A DNA stretch of 51,291 nucleotides from Burkholderia sp. (lineage in GTDB: Bacteria > Pseudomonadota > Gammaproteobacteria > Burkholderiales > Burkholderiaceae). Location of the stretch: positions 1-51,291 of the forward strand of contig JAIRVP010000071.1 in the NCBI GenBank assembly GCA_031253835.1, written 5' to 3'. Below the pieces are notes generated by a model, which saw only the letters and a list, made by a program, of their open reading frames with translations, did no database searches and had not been told where the DNA came from. Shown piece after piece: positions 23,344 through 31,715 of this stretch. Every line of letters begins with the position of its first letter. Positions within the stretch are counted from its first letter, which is position 1. The translations under genes and the position numbers were made by a program.

Positions 23344-24399
23344 TCAGACCACGACCGTCTGCGCCTCGCCTTCGCGGGTCGCACGCACGGTGCCGATCTT
23401 CCACACTTGTTCGCCGGCGGCGGTCAGGTCGGCGATCGCTGCGTCGGCATCGGCCGCCGAGACGATCACGGCCATGCCGATGCCGCAGTTGAACACGCGG
23501 TGCATTTCCGCATCGGCGACGCCGCCGTGCTCCTGCAGCCACTTGAACAGCGGCGGCAGCGGCCATGCGTTCTGGTCGAGCTCGGCGGTGAGGCCTTCGC
23601 GCAGCACGCGCGGGATGTTCTCGACCAGCCCGCCGCCCGTGATGTGCGCCATGCCCTTCACCGACAGCTTCTGCATCAGCGCGAGCAGCGGCTTCACGTA
23701 GATGCGGGTCGGCGCCATCAGCGCGTCGGCGAGCGAGCGGCCGTGGAAATCGGCCGACAGGTCGGGGTTCGCGCGCTCGATGATCTTGCGCACGAGCGAG
23801 AAGCCGTTCGAGTGGATGCCGCTCGACGCGAGGCCCAGCACCACGTCGCCTTCGGCGATCGTGCTGCCGTCGATGATCTTGCTCTTCTCGACCGCACCGA
23901 CCGCGAAGCCGGCCAGGTCGTATTCGCCGTCCGGGTACATGCCCGGCATTTCGGCCGTTTCACCGCCGATCAGCGCGCAGCCCGACAGTTCGCAACCCTG
24001 CGCGATGCCCTTGACGACCGTGGCGGCCGTGTCGACGTCGAGCTTGCCGCACGCGAAGTAGTCGAGGAAGAACAGCGGCTCGGCACCCTGCACGAGGATG
24101 TCGTTCACGCTCATCGCGACCAGGTCCTGGCCGACGGTGTCGTGTTTGTTCAGATGAAACGCCAGCTTGAGCTTGGTGCCCACGCCGTCGGTGCCCGACA
24201 CGAGCACGGGCTCGTTGTACTTCTTCGGCACTTCGAACAGCGCGCCGAACCCGCCGATGCCGCCGAGCACGCCGTCGCGCAGGGTTTTCTTCGCAAAAGG
24301 CTTGATCTTGTCGATGAGCGCGTCGCCCGCGTCGATGTCGACACCTGCGTCGCGATAGGACAGACCCTGAGCGTCAGGAGCGGATTTCGGAGGATTCAT
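23344..24399 (-). CDS. purM: Phosphoribosylformylglycinamidine cyclo-ligase PurM
   Basis: A 351-residue AIR synthetase, the fifth step of purine biosynthesis, closing the imidazole ring with ATP. Signatures are SGTDGVGTKLKLAF, VNDILVQGAEPLFFLDYFACGKL, GGETAEMPGMY, GLASSGIHSNGFSLVRK and HITGGGLVENIPRVL. The length matches the family. It is transcribed away from hda, and its own terminator follows. Upstream lies GTAAAAT-GCG-ATTTTAC, which supplies a possible -10 (TAAAAT on the minus strand at 24435-24430). Confidence 0.97.
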   Translation of the reverse strand: MNPPKSAPDAQGLSYRDAGVDIDAGDALIDKIKPFAKKTLRDGVLGGIGGFGALFEVPKKYNEPVLVSGTDGVGTKLKLAFHLNKHDTVGQDLVAMSVNDILVQGAEPLFFLDYFACGKLDVDTAATVVKGIAQGCELSGCALIGGETAEMPGMYPDGEYDLAGFAVGAVEKSKIIDGSTIAEGDVVLGLASSGIHSNGFSLVRKIIERANPDLSADFHGRSLADALMAPTRIYVKPLLALMQKLSVKGMAHITGGGLVENIPRVLREGLTAELDQNAWPLPPLFKWLQEHGGVADAEMHRVFNCGIGMAVIVSAADADAAIADLTAAGEQVWKIGTVRATREGEAQTVVV

Positions 24400-24419
24400 G
24401 GGGGAATGCGAGAAGGTCG

Positions 24420-24436
24420 GTAAAATGCGATTTTAC
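24420..24436. repeat. 17-bp inverted repeat in the purM-hda divergent region
   Basis: GTAAAAT-GCG-ATTTTAC is a perfect 7-bp inverted repeat containing a TAAAAT -10-like hexamer on each strand, 21 nt upstream of purM. It may be a divergent promoter core or an operator. I see no recognisable gene in the remaining 240 nt up to hda. Confidence 0.45.
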
Positions 24437-24640
24437 CCGAAGCCGGCCCGTTGGCCGGAATTCCCAGCACCGAATCGTCAGGGATTGCATCTTGGTCAAC
24501 ACGTCCCCGTTTTCATCGCCGAGCGAACCGCGCCGAAACCCGCGCGGCGCCGTGCGTGCGGCCGCGCGTGACGCCCATGGATCCGCAGCCCCCGGCGCGT
24601 GCCCGGCGTACGGCGCGCGTATTTTCAACCGACCCGCATT

Positions 24641-25384
24641 GTGACTGTTGTGTCCCGTCAACTGACGCTCGATCTCGGCACGCCGCCGCCCGCCACGTTC
24701 GACAACTTCATCATGAACGAGGAGAACGACGAGCTCATCTCGCGCCTGCAGAAGCTCGACCTCGCGCTCGCGGCGGGCCCCGTGCCGGACCGGTCGTTCT
24801 ACATCTGGGGCGAGCCCGGCAGCGGCCGCACCCATCTGCTGCAGGCGCTCGTGAGCGACGCGTCGTACGGCTATGCGCGCTACCTGACGCCGCAAAGCCC
24901 GCTCGGCGCGTTCACGTTCGACCCGCGCATCGGCATCTACGCGATCGACGACTGCGACCGGATGAGCGACACGCAGCAGGTCGCGCTGTTCAACCTGTTC
25001 AACGAAGTGCGCGCGCACCCGTCGAGCGCGTTCGTCGCGGCGGGCCCCGCGGCGCCGCTCGCGCTCGACGTGCGCGAGGATCTCCGCACGCGCCTCGGCT
25101 GGGGGCTCGTGTTCCACCTGTCGCCGCCGTCCGACGCGGGCAAGATCGCGGTGCTGAAGCTCGCGGCGAAGGAGCGCGGGATCGCGCTCACCGACGACAT
25201 CGCCGCCTATTTGCTGACCCATTTCCGCCGCGACATGCCGAGCCTGATGGCGCTGCTCGACGCGCTCGACCGCTTTTCGCTCGAGCAGAAACGCGCGGTC
25301 ACGCTGCCGCTGCTGCGCCGGATGCTCGCGCGTCCCGGCGACGACATCACACCACCGGGCACCGGCCCGAACCGCTTCGAGTAA
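24641..25384 (+). CDS. hda: DnaA regulatory inactivator Hda
   Basis: A 247-residue AAA+ protein related to DnaA domain III. The clamp-binding motif QLTLDL lies near the N-terminus, as required for docking on the beta sliding clamp. The Walker A is GEPGSGRTH (P-loop with Arg for Lys), Walker B/sensor residues lie in YAIDDCDRM, and the arginine-finger region in REDLRTRLGWGLVF. Hda-ADP with the DNA-loaded clamp stimulates ATP hydrolysis by DnaA and prevents re-initiation. Both GTG 24641 (MTVVSRQL) and GTG 24650 (MSRQL) are possible starts; neither has a strong ribosome-binding site. The HAD gene follows 11 nt later. Confidence 0.92.
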   Translation: MTVVSRQLTLDLGTPPPATFDNFIMNEENDELISRLQKLDLALAAGPVPDRSFYIWGEPGSGRTHLLQALVSDASYGYARYLTPQSPLGAFTFDPRIGIYAIDDCDRMSDTQQVALFNLFNEVRAHPSSAFVAAGPAAPLALDVREDLRTRLGWGLVFHLSPPSDAGKIAVLKLAAKERGIALTDDIAAYLLTHFRRDMPSLMALLDALDRFSLEQKRAVTLPLLRRMLARPGDDITPPGTGPNRFE

Positions 25385-25387
25385 AAT
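25382..25387 (+). promoter_or_regulatory. -10-like hexamer before the HAD phosphatase gene
   Basis: TAAAAT overlaps the hda stop codon and ends 8 nt before the next ATG, the same geometry as mutL and ybgC. It may give an internal leaderless transcript. Confidence 0.35.
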
Positions 25388-25395
25388 GCGCTTCC

Positions 25396-26073
25396 ATGAC
25401 TAATCTGGCACTCTTTGACCTCGATCACACGCTGATCCCGACCGATAGCGACCACGAATGGGGCCGCTTCATGGTGAAGCTCGGCATCGTCGACGCGGAA
25501 AGCTTCTCGCGTCAGAACGATCAGTTCTTCGCCGACTACAAGGCCGGCCAGCTCGACATCCACGCGTACCTCACGGCGATGCTCACGCCGCTCGCGAAGT
25601 ATTCGCGCGCGCAGCTCGCCGAATGGCACGCGCAGTACATGCACGAGGTGATCCGGCCCGCGATGACGCCCGCCGCGCTCGAGCTCGTGCGCAAGCACCT
25701 CGATGCAGGCGACCTGTGCTGCGTCGTGACGGCGACCAACGAATTCATCACGCGCCCGATCGCGACCGCGTTCGGCGTCGATACGCTGATCGCGTGCGAG
25801 GTCGAGACGACCGACGGGCATCCCGATTCACCGTACACGGGCCGGCCGACCGGCACGCCGAGCTACCGCGAAGGCAAGATCGTGCGGACCGAAGCGTGGC
25901 TCGCATCGCTCGGCAAGCACTGGGACGACTTCGCGCACAGCTATTTCTACAGCGATTCGCACAACGACATCCCGCTGCTCGAGAAAGTCACCGACCCGAT
26001 CGCGACCAACCCTGACGACACGCTGCGTGCGCATGCAAGCACCCGCGGCTGGCGTATCCTCGATCTCTTCTGA
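25396..26073 (+). CDS. HAD-IB family phosphatase (SerB/CicA-like)
   Basis: A 225-residue haloacid-dehalogenase-like hydrolase. Motif I is DLDHT (Asp8 and Asp10, the nucleophile and acid/base). Motif II is a threonine in CVVTATNEF, and motif III/IV is SYFYSDSHNDIPLL with a conserved Lys in YREGKIVRTEAW. The helical cap lies between motifs I and II (about residues 15-85), as in subclass IB. Substrates in this subgroup include phosphoserine, histidinol phosphate and lyso-phospholipids, and I cannot choose among them. It sits between hda and pcnB in what is probably one operon. Confidence 0.88.
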   Translation: MTNLALFDLDHTLIPTDSDHEWGRFMVKLGIVDAESFSRQNDQFFADYKAGQLDIHAYLTAMLTPLAKYSRAQLAEWHAQYMHEVIRPAMTPAALELVRKHLDAGDLCCVVTATNEFITRPIATAFGVDTLIACEVETTDGHPDSPYTGRPTGTPSYREGKIVRTEAWLASLGKHWDDFAHSYFYSDSHNDIPLLEKVTDPIATNPDDTLRAHASTRGWRILDLF

Positions 26074-26078
26074 ACGTC

Positions 26079-27617
26079 GTGATCAAAAAATTCATCCGCA
26101 AGCTGCTCGGCCAGGACGAAACCGAGCAAACGTCTCCCGCAGCGGCCCCGGCCGACGAAGCGGCCCCTGCTGCCCCGCGCGCGCCGAAGGGCACCCGCGG
26201 CGGCGGCGCGAAAAAGCCGCGCAGCAACCATGAGCCGACCGTCGTGCCGGCCAGCGTGCACGGCATCAATCCGGCACTGATCTCGAAGAACGCCGTGCGC
26301 GTGACCGACACGCTGCAGCAGGCGGGCTTCCGTGCGTTCATCGTCGGCGGCGCGGTACGCGACCTGCTGCTCGGCATCGCGCCGAAGGACTTCGACGTCG
26401 CGACCGACGCGACGCCGACCGAAGTCCAGCGCCTGTTCCGCCGCGCGCGCCTGATCGGCCGCCGCTTCCAGATCGTCCACGTGCAGTTCGGCCAGGAACT
26501 GATCGAGGTGTCGACCTTCCGCGCGCTGGTCGATGCGCCGCCCGAGGCGGCCGCCGCCGAGCCGCCGAAGCGCCTGAAGCGCGACGAACTCGATCGCCGC
26601 ACGCACGCGGTCGACGCGAGCGGCCGCGTGCTGCGCGACAACGTGTGGGGCGAGCAGCATGAAGATGCCGCGCGCCGCGACTTCACGATCAACGCGATGT
26701 ACTACGACCCGTCGACGCAGACGGTGCTCGACTACCACGACGGGATGGCCGACATGCGCGCCCGCCTGTTGCGGATGATCGGCGATCCGGCCACGCGCTT
26801 CCGCGAGGATCCGGTGCGGATGCTGCGCGTCGTGCGCTTCGCGGCGAAGCTCGGTTTCGAGATCGAGCCGCATACGCGCGAGCCGATCAACGCGCTCGCC
26901 GACCTGATCAACAACGTGCCGGCCGCGCGCCTGTTCGACGAAATGCTGAAGCTGCTGCTGTCGGGCCACGCGCTCGCGTGCCTGAAGCAGCTGCGCAAGG
27001 AAGGCCTGCACCACGGGCTGCTGCCGCTCCTCGACGTCGTGCTCGAACAGCCGCAGGGCGAGAAGTTCATCACGCTCGCGCTGAACAACACCGACGCGCG
27101 CGTGCGCGCCGGCAAGCCGGTGTCGCCGGGCTTCCTGTTCGCGACGCTGCTGTGGCACGACATGCGCCAGCGCTTCGAGCAATACACGGCCGAAGGCGAG
27201 ATTCCGGTGCCGGCGCTCCATCGCGCGATGGACGACGTGCTCGACATGCAGACCGAGAAACTCGCGATCCACAAGCGCTATTCGGCCGACATGCGCGAGA
27301 TCTGGGGCCTGCAGCTGCGCCTCGAGAAGCGCTCGGGCCGCAGCGCGATGCGGCTGCTGGAACACCAAAGGTTTAGAGCGGGGTATGATTTCCTCCTGTT
27401 ACGCTGCGAATCCGGCGAGCTCGATGCGGAAGTCGGACAGTGGTGGACGGATTTCATCGAAGGCGACGCGGCTGCTCGCGAGGCATTGCTCACGCAGGGC
27501 GGCTCGAAGGAAAAATCGCCCCGCAAGCGGCGCCGCCGCGGCGGTGTGCGAAACCGCAAGCCGGGTGAAGGTGCCGCCGAGCAGGCACCGGATACCTCGG
27601 GCGGTTCCGACGACTGA
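26079..27617 (+). CDS. pcnB: Poly(A) polymerase I PcnB
   Basis: A 512-residue class II nucleotidyltransferase. After a basic, disordered N-terminus comes the catalytic head: FIVGGAVRDLLLG (residues 88-99), DFDVATDATP (104-113) with the metal-binding aspartates, and the RRF..VHV/EVSTFRA core. RRDFTINAMYYDP and the neck (EDPVRMLRVVRFAAKL) follow. The C-terminus is strongly basic (SPRKRRRRGGVRNRKPG), typical of PcnB and used for RNA binding. It adds short 3' poly(A) tails that promote mRNA decay. The GTG start 26079 lies 5 nt after the HAD stop. Confidence 0.95.
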   Translation: MIKKFIRKLLGQDETEQTSPAAAPADEAAPAAPRAPKGTRGGGAKKPRSNHEPTVVPASVHGINPALISKNAVRVTDTLQQAGFRAFIVGGAVRDLLLGIAPKDFDVATDATPTEVQRLFRRARLIGRRFQIVHVQFGQELIEVSTFRALVDAPPEAAAAEPPKRLKRDELDRRTHAVDASGRVLRDNVWGEQHEDAARRDFTINAMYYDPSTQTVLDYHDGMADMRARLLRMIGDPATRFREDPVRMLRVVRFAAKLGFEIEPHTREPINALADLINNVPAARLFDEMLKLLLSGHALACLKQLRKEGLHHGLLPLLDVVLEQPQGEKFITLALNNTDARVRAGKPVSPGFLFATLLWHDMRQRFEQYTAEGEIPVPALHRAMDDVLDMQTEKLAIHKRYSADMREIWGLQLRLEKRSGRSAMRLLEHQRFRAGYDFLLLRCESGELDAEVGQWWTDFIEGDAAAREALLTQGGSKEKSPRKRRRRGGVRNRKPGEGAAEQAPDTSGGSDD

Positions 27618-27652
27618 CGCGCTCGCCGGCGAACGACGTAGGAAGTGATGCC

Positions 27653-28195
27653 ATGACGGTTGCATATATCGGACTGGGGGCGAATCTCGGCGATGCGCGC
27701 CAGACCCTGAAGGACGCGGTGGTGTGCCTCGCGCAGCAGCGCACCATCTCGATCCTCGGCAAATCGAGCCTGTATCGCACGGCGCCCTTCGAGGCGGGCG
27801 GCGACGACTACTACAACTGCGTCGTCAAGCTCGACACGACGCTGTCGGCGCGCGAGCTGCTCGCGCTTTGCCAGAAGATCGAACATCACTTCGGGCGCGA
27901 GCGCCCGTATCGCAATGCGCCGCGCACGCTCGACCTCGACATCCTGCTGTTCGGCGCCGACTCGATCGACGAACCCGACCTGATCGTCCCGCATCCGCGC
28001 CTCACCGACCGCGCGTTCGCGCTCGTGCCGCTCGTCGAGATCGAGCCCGCGCTCGACATTCCCGCGCGCGGCCGTGCCGACGCCTTCCTCGCCGCCGTGG
28101 CAGACCAGCGCGTCGAGAAGGTGCAAACCTGCCAGTGCCTGATGCAGAAGGCACTCGCCGCCGGCGAAGAAGCCGACAAGACCCGCTGCCGATGA
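27653..28195 (+). CDS. folK: HPPK, 2-amino-4-hydroxy-6-hydroxymethyldihydropteridine pyrophosphokinase
   Basis: A 180-residue folate-pathway kinase. AYIGLGANLGDA at the N-terminus, the central NCVVKLDTTLSARELL, and the signature RPYRNAPRTLDLDILLFG (metal-binding Asp95/Asp97-type residues) are all present. It transfers pyrophosphate from ATP to the pterin before dihydropteroate synthase acts. Its TGA overlaps the ATG of the following kinase gene (ATGA, 28192-28195). There is a 35-nt gap after pcnB. Confidence 0.95.
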   Translation: MTVAYIGLGANLGDARQTLKDAVVCLAQQRTISILGKSSLYRTAPFEAGGDDYYNCVVKLDTTLSARELLALCQKIEHHFGRERPYRNAPRTLDLDILLFGADSIDEPDLIVPHPRLTDRAFALVPLVEIEPALDIPARGRADAFLAAVADQRVEKVQTCQCLMQKALAAGEEADKTRCR

Positions 28196-28878
28196 ACTCG
28201 ACTCCGCTGACCGTCACCGCGCCCGACCTGCGCGCCCCGCACCGCTACCTCGTGATCGAAGGCCCGATCGGCGTCGGCAAGACGACGCTCGCGCGCCAGC
28301 TCGCCGAGCGCTGGTCGATGCAGACGCTGCTCGAACGCCCGCAGGACAATCCGTTCCTCGAACGCTTCTACCGCGACACCGCGCGCTACGCGCTGCCCGT
28401 GCAGCTGTCGTTCGCGCTGCAGCGCGCGCAGCAGGCGCGCGAGCTGGTCGGTGCGCTCGAAACGGGGCGCCCCGTCATTGCCGATTTCATGCCGCAGAAG
28501 AACGACATCTTCGCGCGGCTGAACCTGCCGGAAGACGAATGGCAGCTGTATCGCTCGGTCGCGACGCACGTCGACGCGCCGCAGGCGCCGTCGCCCGACC
28601 TCGTCGTCTATCTGCAGGCGAGCCCCGAGGTGCTGTTCTCGCGCATCCAGAAGCGCGGGCTGCCGATGGAGCTGCAGATCAGCGATGCATACCTGCGCTC
28701 GCTCGTCGACGCGTACAACGAATTCTTCTACCACTACGACCGCACGCCGGTGCTGACGGTCGCCGCGGAACACCTGAACCCGCTGGATTCCCCCGAAGAT
28801 CTCGCCCTGCTGGTCGAGCGTATCGAGACGATGCGCGGCCGCAAGGAATTCTTCGTCAAGGGCGAGACGACGCGCTGA
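28192..28878 (+). CDS. Deoxynucleoside (deoxyadenosine/deoxyguanosine) kinase
   Basis: A 228-residue dNK-family kinase. The P-loop GPIGVGKTT is at residues 24-32. The catalytic region ERPQDNPFLERFYRD and the QLSFALQRAQQ stretch follow, and a lid segment RIQKRGLPME precedes a conserved YNEFFYHYDRTPVLTV. The ERPQDNPFL segment, in place of a thymidine-kinase-type motif, fits the dAK/dGK type. It salvages purine deoxynucleosides into dNMPs. The start is fixed by its 4-nt overlap with folK; a longer in-frame extension is only an overlap with folK. Confidence 0.88.
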   Translation: MNSTPLTVTAPDLRAPHRYLVIEGPIGVGKTTLARQLAERWSMQTLLERPQDNPFLERFYRDTARYALPVQLSFALQRAQQARELVGALETGRPVIADFMPQKNDIFARLNLPEDEWQLYRSVATHVDAPQAPSPDLVVYLQASPEVLFSRIQKRGLPMELQISDAYLRSLVDAYNEFFYHYDRTPVLTVAAEHLNPLDSPEDLALLVERIETMRGRKEFFVKGETTR

Positions 28879-28921
28879 CGCGTCCCGCCTGTCGTTCTTC
28901 ACCCATCGACCCGGATTTCCC

Positions 28922-29737
28922 ATGACCTATCTCCAGGAATCGAGCCGGCCTGCCGTGACGGTACCCAAGCTGCAGGCAATGCGCGACGCCGGCGAGAAGA
29001 TCGCAATGCTCACCTGCTACGACGCGAGCTTTTCCGCGCTGCTCGATCGTGCGGGCACCGACGTGCTGCTGATCGGCGATTCTCTCGGCAACGTGCTGCA
29101 GGGCCATACGACCACGCTGCCCGTGTCGCTCGACGACATCGCGTATCACACGGCCTGTGTCGCACGCGCGCAGCCGCGCGCGCTCGTCGTCGCCGATCTG
29201 CCGTTCGGCACGTACGGCACGCCGGCCGAGGCGTTCGCGAACGCGGTCAAGCTGATGCGCGCGGGCGCGCAGATGGTCAAGCTCGAAGGCGGCGAATGGC
29301 TCGCCGATACGATCCGCTTCCTCGTCGAACGCTCGGTGCCCGTGTGCGCGCACGTCGGCCTCACGCCGCAATCGGTGCATGCGTTCGGCGGCTTCAAGGT
29401 GCAGGGCAAGACCGAAGCCGGCGCCGCGCAGCTGCTGCGCGATGCGCGTGCGGTCGAGGACGCGGGCGCGCAGCTCGTCGTGCTCGAAGCCGTGCCGACG
29501 CTCGTCGCGTCCGAAGTCACGCACATGCTGAAGATTCCGACGATCGGCATCGGCGCGGGCGTCGACTGCTCGGGCCAGGTGCTCGTGCTGCACGACATGC
29601 TCGGCGTGTTCCCCGGCAAGCGGCCGCGTTTCGTGAAGGATTTCATGCAGGGCCAGCCGAACATCCAGGCGGCCGTCGAAGCCTACGTGAGCGCGGTGAA
29701 GGACCGCTCGTTCCCCGGCCCCGAGCACTCGTTCTGA
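28922..29737 (+). CDS. panB: 3-methyl-2-oxobutanoate hydroxymethyltransferase PanB
   Basis: A 271-residue TIM-barrel enzyme that makes ketopantoate from alpha-ketoisovalerate and 5,10-methylene-THF, the first step of pantothenate synthesis. MLTCYDASFSALLDRAGTDVLLIGDSLG (with the metal-binding Asp), DLPFGTYGTP, VKLEGGEW, HVGLTPQS and IPTIGIGAG are the conserved strands. It closes the hda-to-panB gene train, 43 nt after the kinase, and is followed by a strong terminator. Confidence 0.96.
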   Translation: MTYLQESSRPAVTVPKLQAMRDAGEKIAMLTCYDASFSALLDRAGTDVLLIGDSLGNVLQGHTTTLPVSLDDIAYHTACVARAQPRALVVADLPFGTYGTPAEAFANAVKLMRAGAQMVKLEGGEWLADTIRFLVERSVPVCAHVGLTPQSVHAFGGFKVQGKTEAGAAQLLRDARAVEDAGAQLVVLEAVPTLVASEVTHMLKIPTIGIGAGVDCSGQVLVLHDMLGVFPGKRPRFVKDFMQGQPNIQAAVEAYVSAVKDRSFPGPEHSF

Positions 29738-29755
29738 AGTAACACGCCGGATGTG

Positions 29756-29794
29756 AAAAAGCGCGGCGCCCTTTGCGGGGCACCGCGCTTTTTT
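29756..29794. terminator. Bidirectional terminator between panB and pabBC
   Basis: An AAAAAGCGCGG...CCGCGCTTTTTT hairpin with an A-tract and a T-tract on its two sides serves the convergent panB and pabBC genes. Confidence 0.9.
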
Positions 29795-29846
29795 GTTTGT
29801 GTGCCGAAATTCCAGGGGCGGGCGCACTGCCCGCTCCGTCACGTCG

Positions 29847-31712
29847 TCATTTCAAAACGGCGTCGAGCGCACCGCGCAATGCATTGGTCAGCAGCAGCCC
29901 TTGCGCGCGTGCAAGATCGTCCGGGGTCACGACGCGCTCGACCGCACCGAACGCACGATCGTCGAGCAGCACGCCGCGCATCACGCCCGGCAGCACGCCG
30001 GACGCCAGCGGCGGCGTCACCCACTGGCCGTCGAGCTTCACGAACAGGTTCGAGCGCCCGCCTTCGGTCACCTCGCCGCGCTCGTTGACGAACAGCATGT
30101 CGAAACCGCCGAGCGCCTCGGCCGCCTGCCACGCGCGGTCGTATTCGGCGCGGCGCGTGGTCTTGTGCTGCAGCAGCGCATCGCTCGCGCGGGTCGGCGC
30201 GAAACCGTGTGCTGACGCCAGCATCACGCCGACCGGCCCTGCCGGCAGCGGCTTCAGCGGCGCCGCGATGATCTCGATCGTGCCGTCCTTCGCGAGGGCG
30301 AGCTTCATCCGGCAGGCATCGTCGCCGTCGAGCGCGGCGCAGCGCGCGTCGATCTCGCGGCGCAATGCATCGGCGTCGAAGCGGAAGCCGAACGCGTCCG
30401 CGCTGCGCTGCAACCGCGCGAGATGACGGTCGAGATGCCGTATGCCGTCCGCATGCGTGGCCGCGGTCGTTTCGAACAACTGGAAGCCGGGATCGGCATC
30501 CGTCAGGAATCGTGCTTTCAATTCGCACTCCGCATATTCGTCGGCCGCGACGCTGTCGAGCACGATACCCGCGCCGACCCCCATCGTGCCATGGTGCCGC
30601 GTTGCCGAGCCGGATGGGTCGACATCGGTGTCGGCCCCGTCGAGCGTCAACGTACGGATCGCAACCGACAGGCAGAAATCGCCGCAACCAGCCGCGTGGT
30701 CGCCAGGCGCATCGAGCCAGCCGATCGCGCCCGTGTAAAGCCCGCGCGGCGTCGACTCGATCGCGTCGATCAGCCGCATCGTCTGGTACTTCGGCGCACC
30801 CGTGATCGACCCGCACGGAAACAGCGCGCACAGCATCTGCGCGAACGTCGTGCCGTCGCGCCAGCCGGCCTCGACCGTCGACGTCATCTGCCACACCGAC
30901 GCATACGGTTCGACGGAGAACAGCGCCGGCACCTTGACGGTGCCCGTGCGCGCGATCCGCGACACGTCGTTGCGCAGCAGGTCGACGATCATCACGTTTT
31001 CCGCGCGGTTCTTCGGATCGTTCGCGAGGAACGCGGCAGCCGCCGCATCGTCGCGCGGATCGGCCGAACGCGGCGCGGTGCCCTTCATCGGCCGCGCGCG
31101 CAGCACGTCGCCGTGCTTCTCGACGAACAGCTCGGGCGAGCACGACACGACCCACGCGCCACCGGGCAGCGCGATCAGCGCGCCATATCGCACGGGCTGG
31201 CGTGCGCGCAGCCGCCGGTACAGCGCGAGCGGCGTGCCGAATACGTCGAAATTCAGCCGGTACGTGTAGTTGACCTGGTACGAATCGCCCGCGCGCAGCG
31301 CATCGTGCACCGCGGCGATCGCCGCGTCGAACGCGTCGCGCGACACGCTCTTCGCGATATGGGCGACGCCCGCGATCGACGGCGCACCGCCGCCGTCCTG
31401 CTGCGCGAGCCATGCGTCGACTTCGTCGCACGACAGGCGCTCGCAACGCGCATACAGCAAAAAGCGCAGCGGGGCATGGCCCGGCTGCGCTCGTTGCAGG
31501 TTGCGTCCGAATTCGTAATCGCCGACGACGACCGCGTGCAGCCCGTCGCGCAGGTCCTGCGCGAGCTCCGCATCGATTTCGTCGAGCCGCGCCGGATCCG
31601 TGCACACGCGTTCGTGCACGAATCCCGAATACAAACGACTCGACCGCGCGGACGCGGTCGAGTCGCAATCGTCCAAGAGCGCGAACGACGCGCTCTCGCT
31701 GCCTTCAGTCAT
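29847..31712 (-). CDS. pabB: Fused aminodeoxychorismate synthase I / aminodeoxychorismate lyase
   Basis: A 621-residue fusion of PabB and PabC. Residues about 1-400 are a chorismate-utilising domain: DSYQVNYTYRL, SCSPELFV, RPMKGTAPR, RAENVMIVDLLRNDVSRIA, GSITGAPKYQTMRLI and YTGAIGW. From about 405 a class-IV aminotransferase-fold lyase follows (FQLFETTAA, LQHKTTRRAEYD with the PLP lysine, FVNERGEVTEGGRSNLFV). The protein therefore performs both steps from aminodeoxychorismate to p-aminobenzoate, with PabA supplied elsewhere. It starts 3 nt after dnaJ ends on the same strand, so it may ride on the heat-shock transcript. Confidence 0.95.
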   Translation of the reverse strand: MTEGSESASFALLDDCDSTASARSSRLYSGFVHERVCTDPARLDEIDAELAQDLRDGLHAVVVGDYEFGRNLQRAQPGHAPLRFLLYARCERLSCDEVDAWLAQQDGGGAPSIAGVAHIAKSVSRDAFDAAIAAVHDALRAGDSYQVNYTYRLNFDVFGTPLALYRRLRARQPVRYGALIALPGGAWVVSCSPELFVEKHGDVLRARPMKGTAPRSADPRDDAAAAAFLANDPKNRAENVMIVDLLRNDVSRIARTGTVKVPALFSVEPYASVWQMTSTVEAGWRDGTTFAQMLCALFPCGSITGAPKYQTMRLIDAIESTPRGLYTGAIGWLDAPGDHAAGCGDFCLSVAIRTLTLDGADTDVDPSGSATRHHGTMGVGAGIVLDSVAADEYAECELKARFLTDADPGFQLFETTAATHADGIRHLDRHLARLQRSADAFGFRFDADALRREIDARCAALDGDDACRMKLALAKDGTIEIIAAPLKPLPAGPVGVMLASAHGFAPTRASDALLQHKTTRRAEYDRAWQAAEALGGFDMLFVNERGEVTEGGRSNLFVKLDGQWVTPPLASGVLPGVMRGVLLDDRAFGAVERVVTPDDLARAQGLLLTNALRGALDAVLK

Positions 31713-31715
31713 GCT

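Noticed and set aside
24420..24640. A second riboswitch in the purM-hda region
   Set aside because: Only a short inverted repeat and -10-like hexamers are visible; no conserved aptamer core such as the purine or ZTP elements could be recognised.
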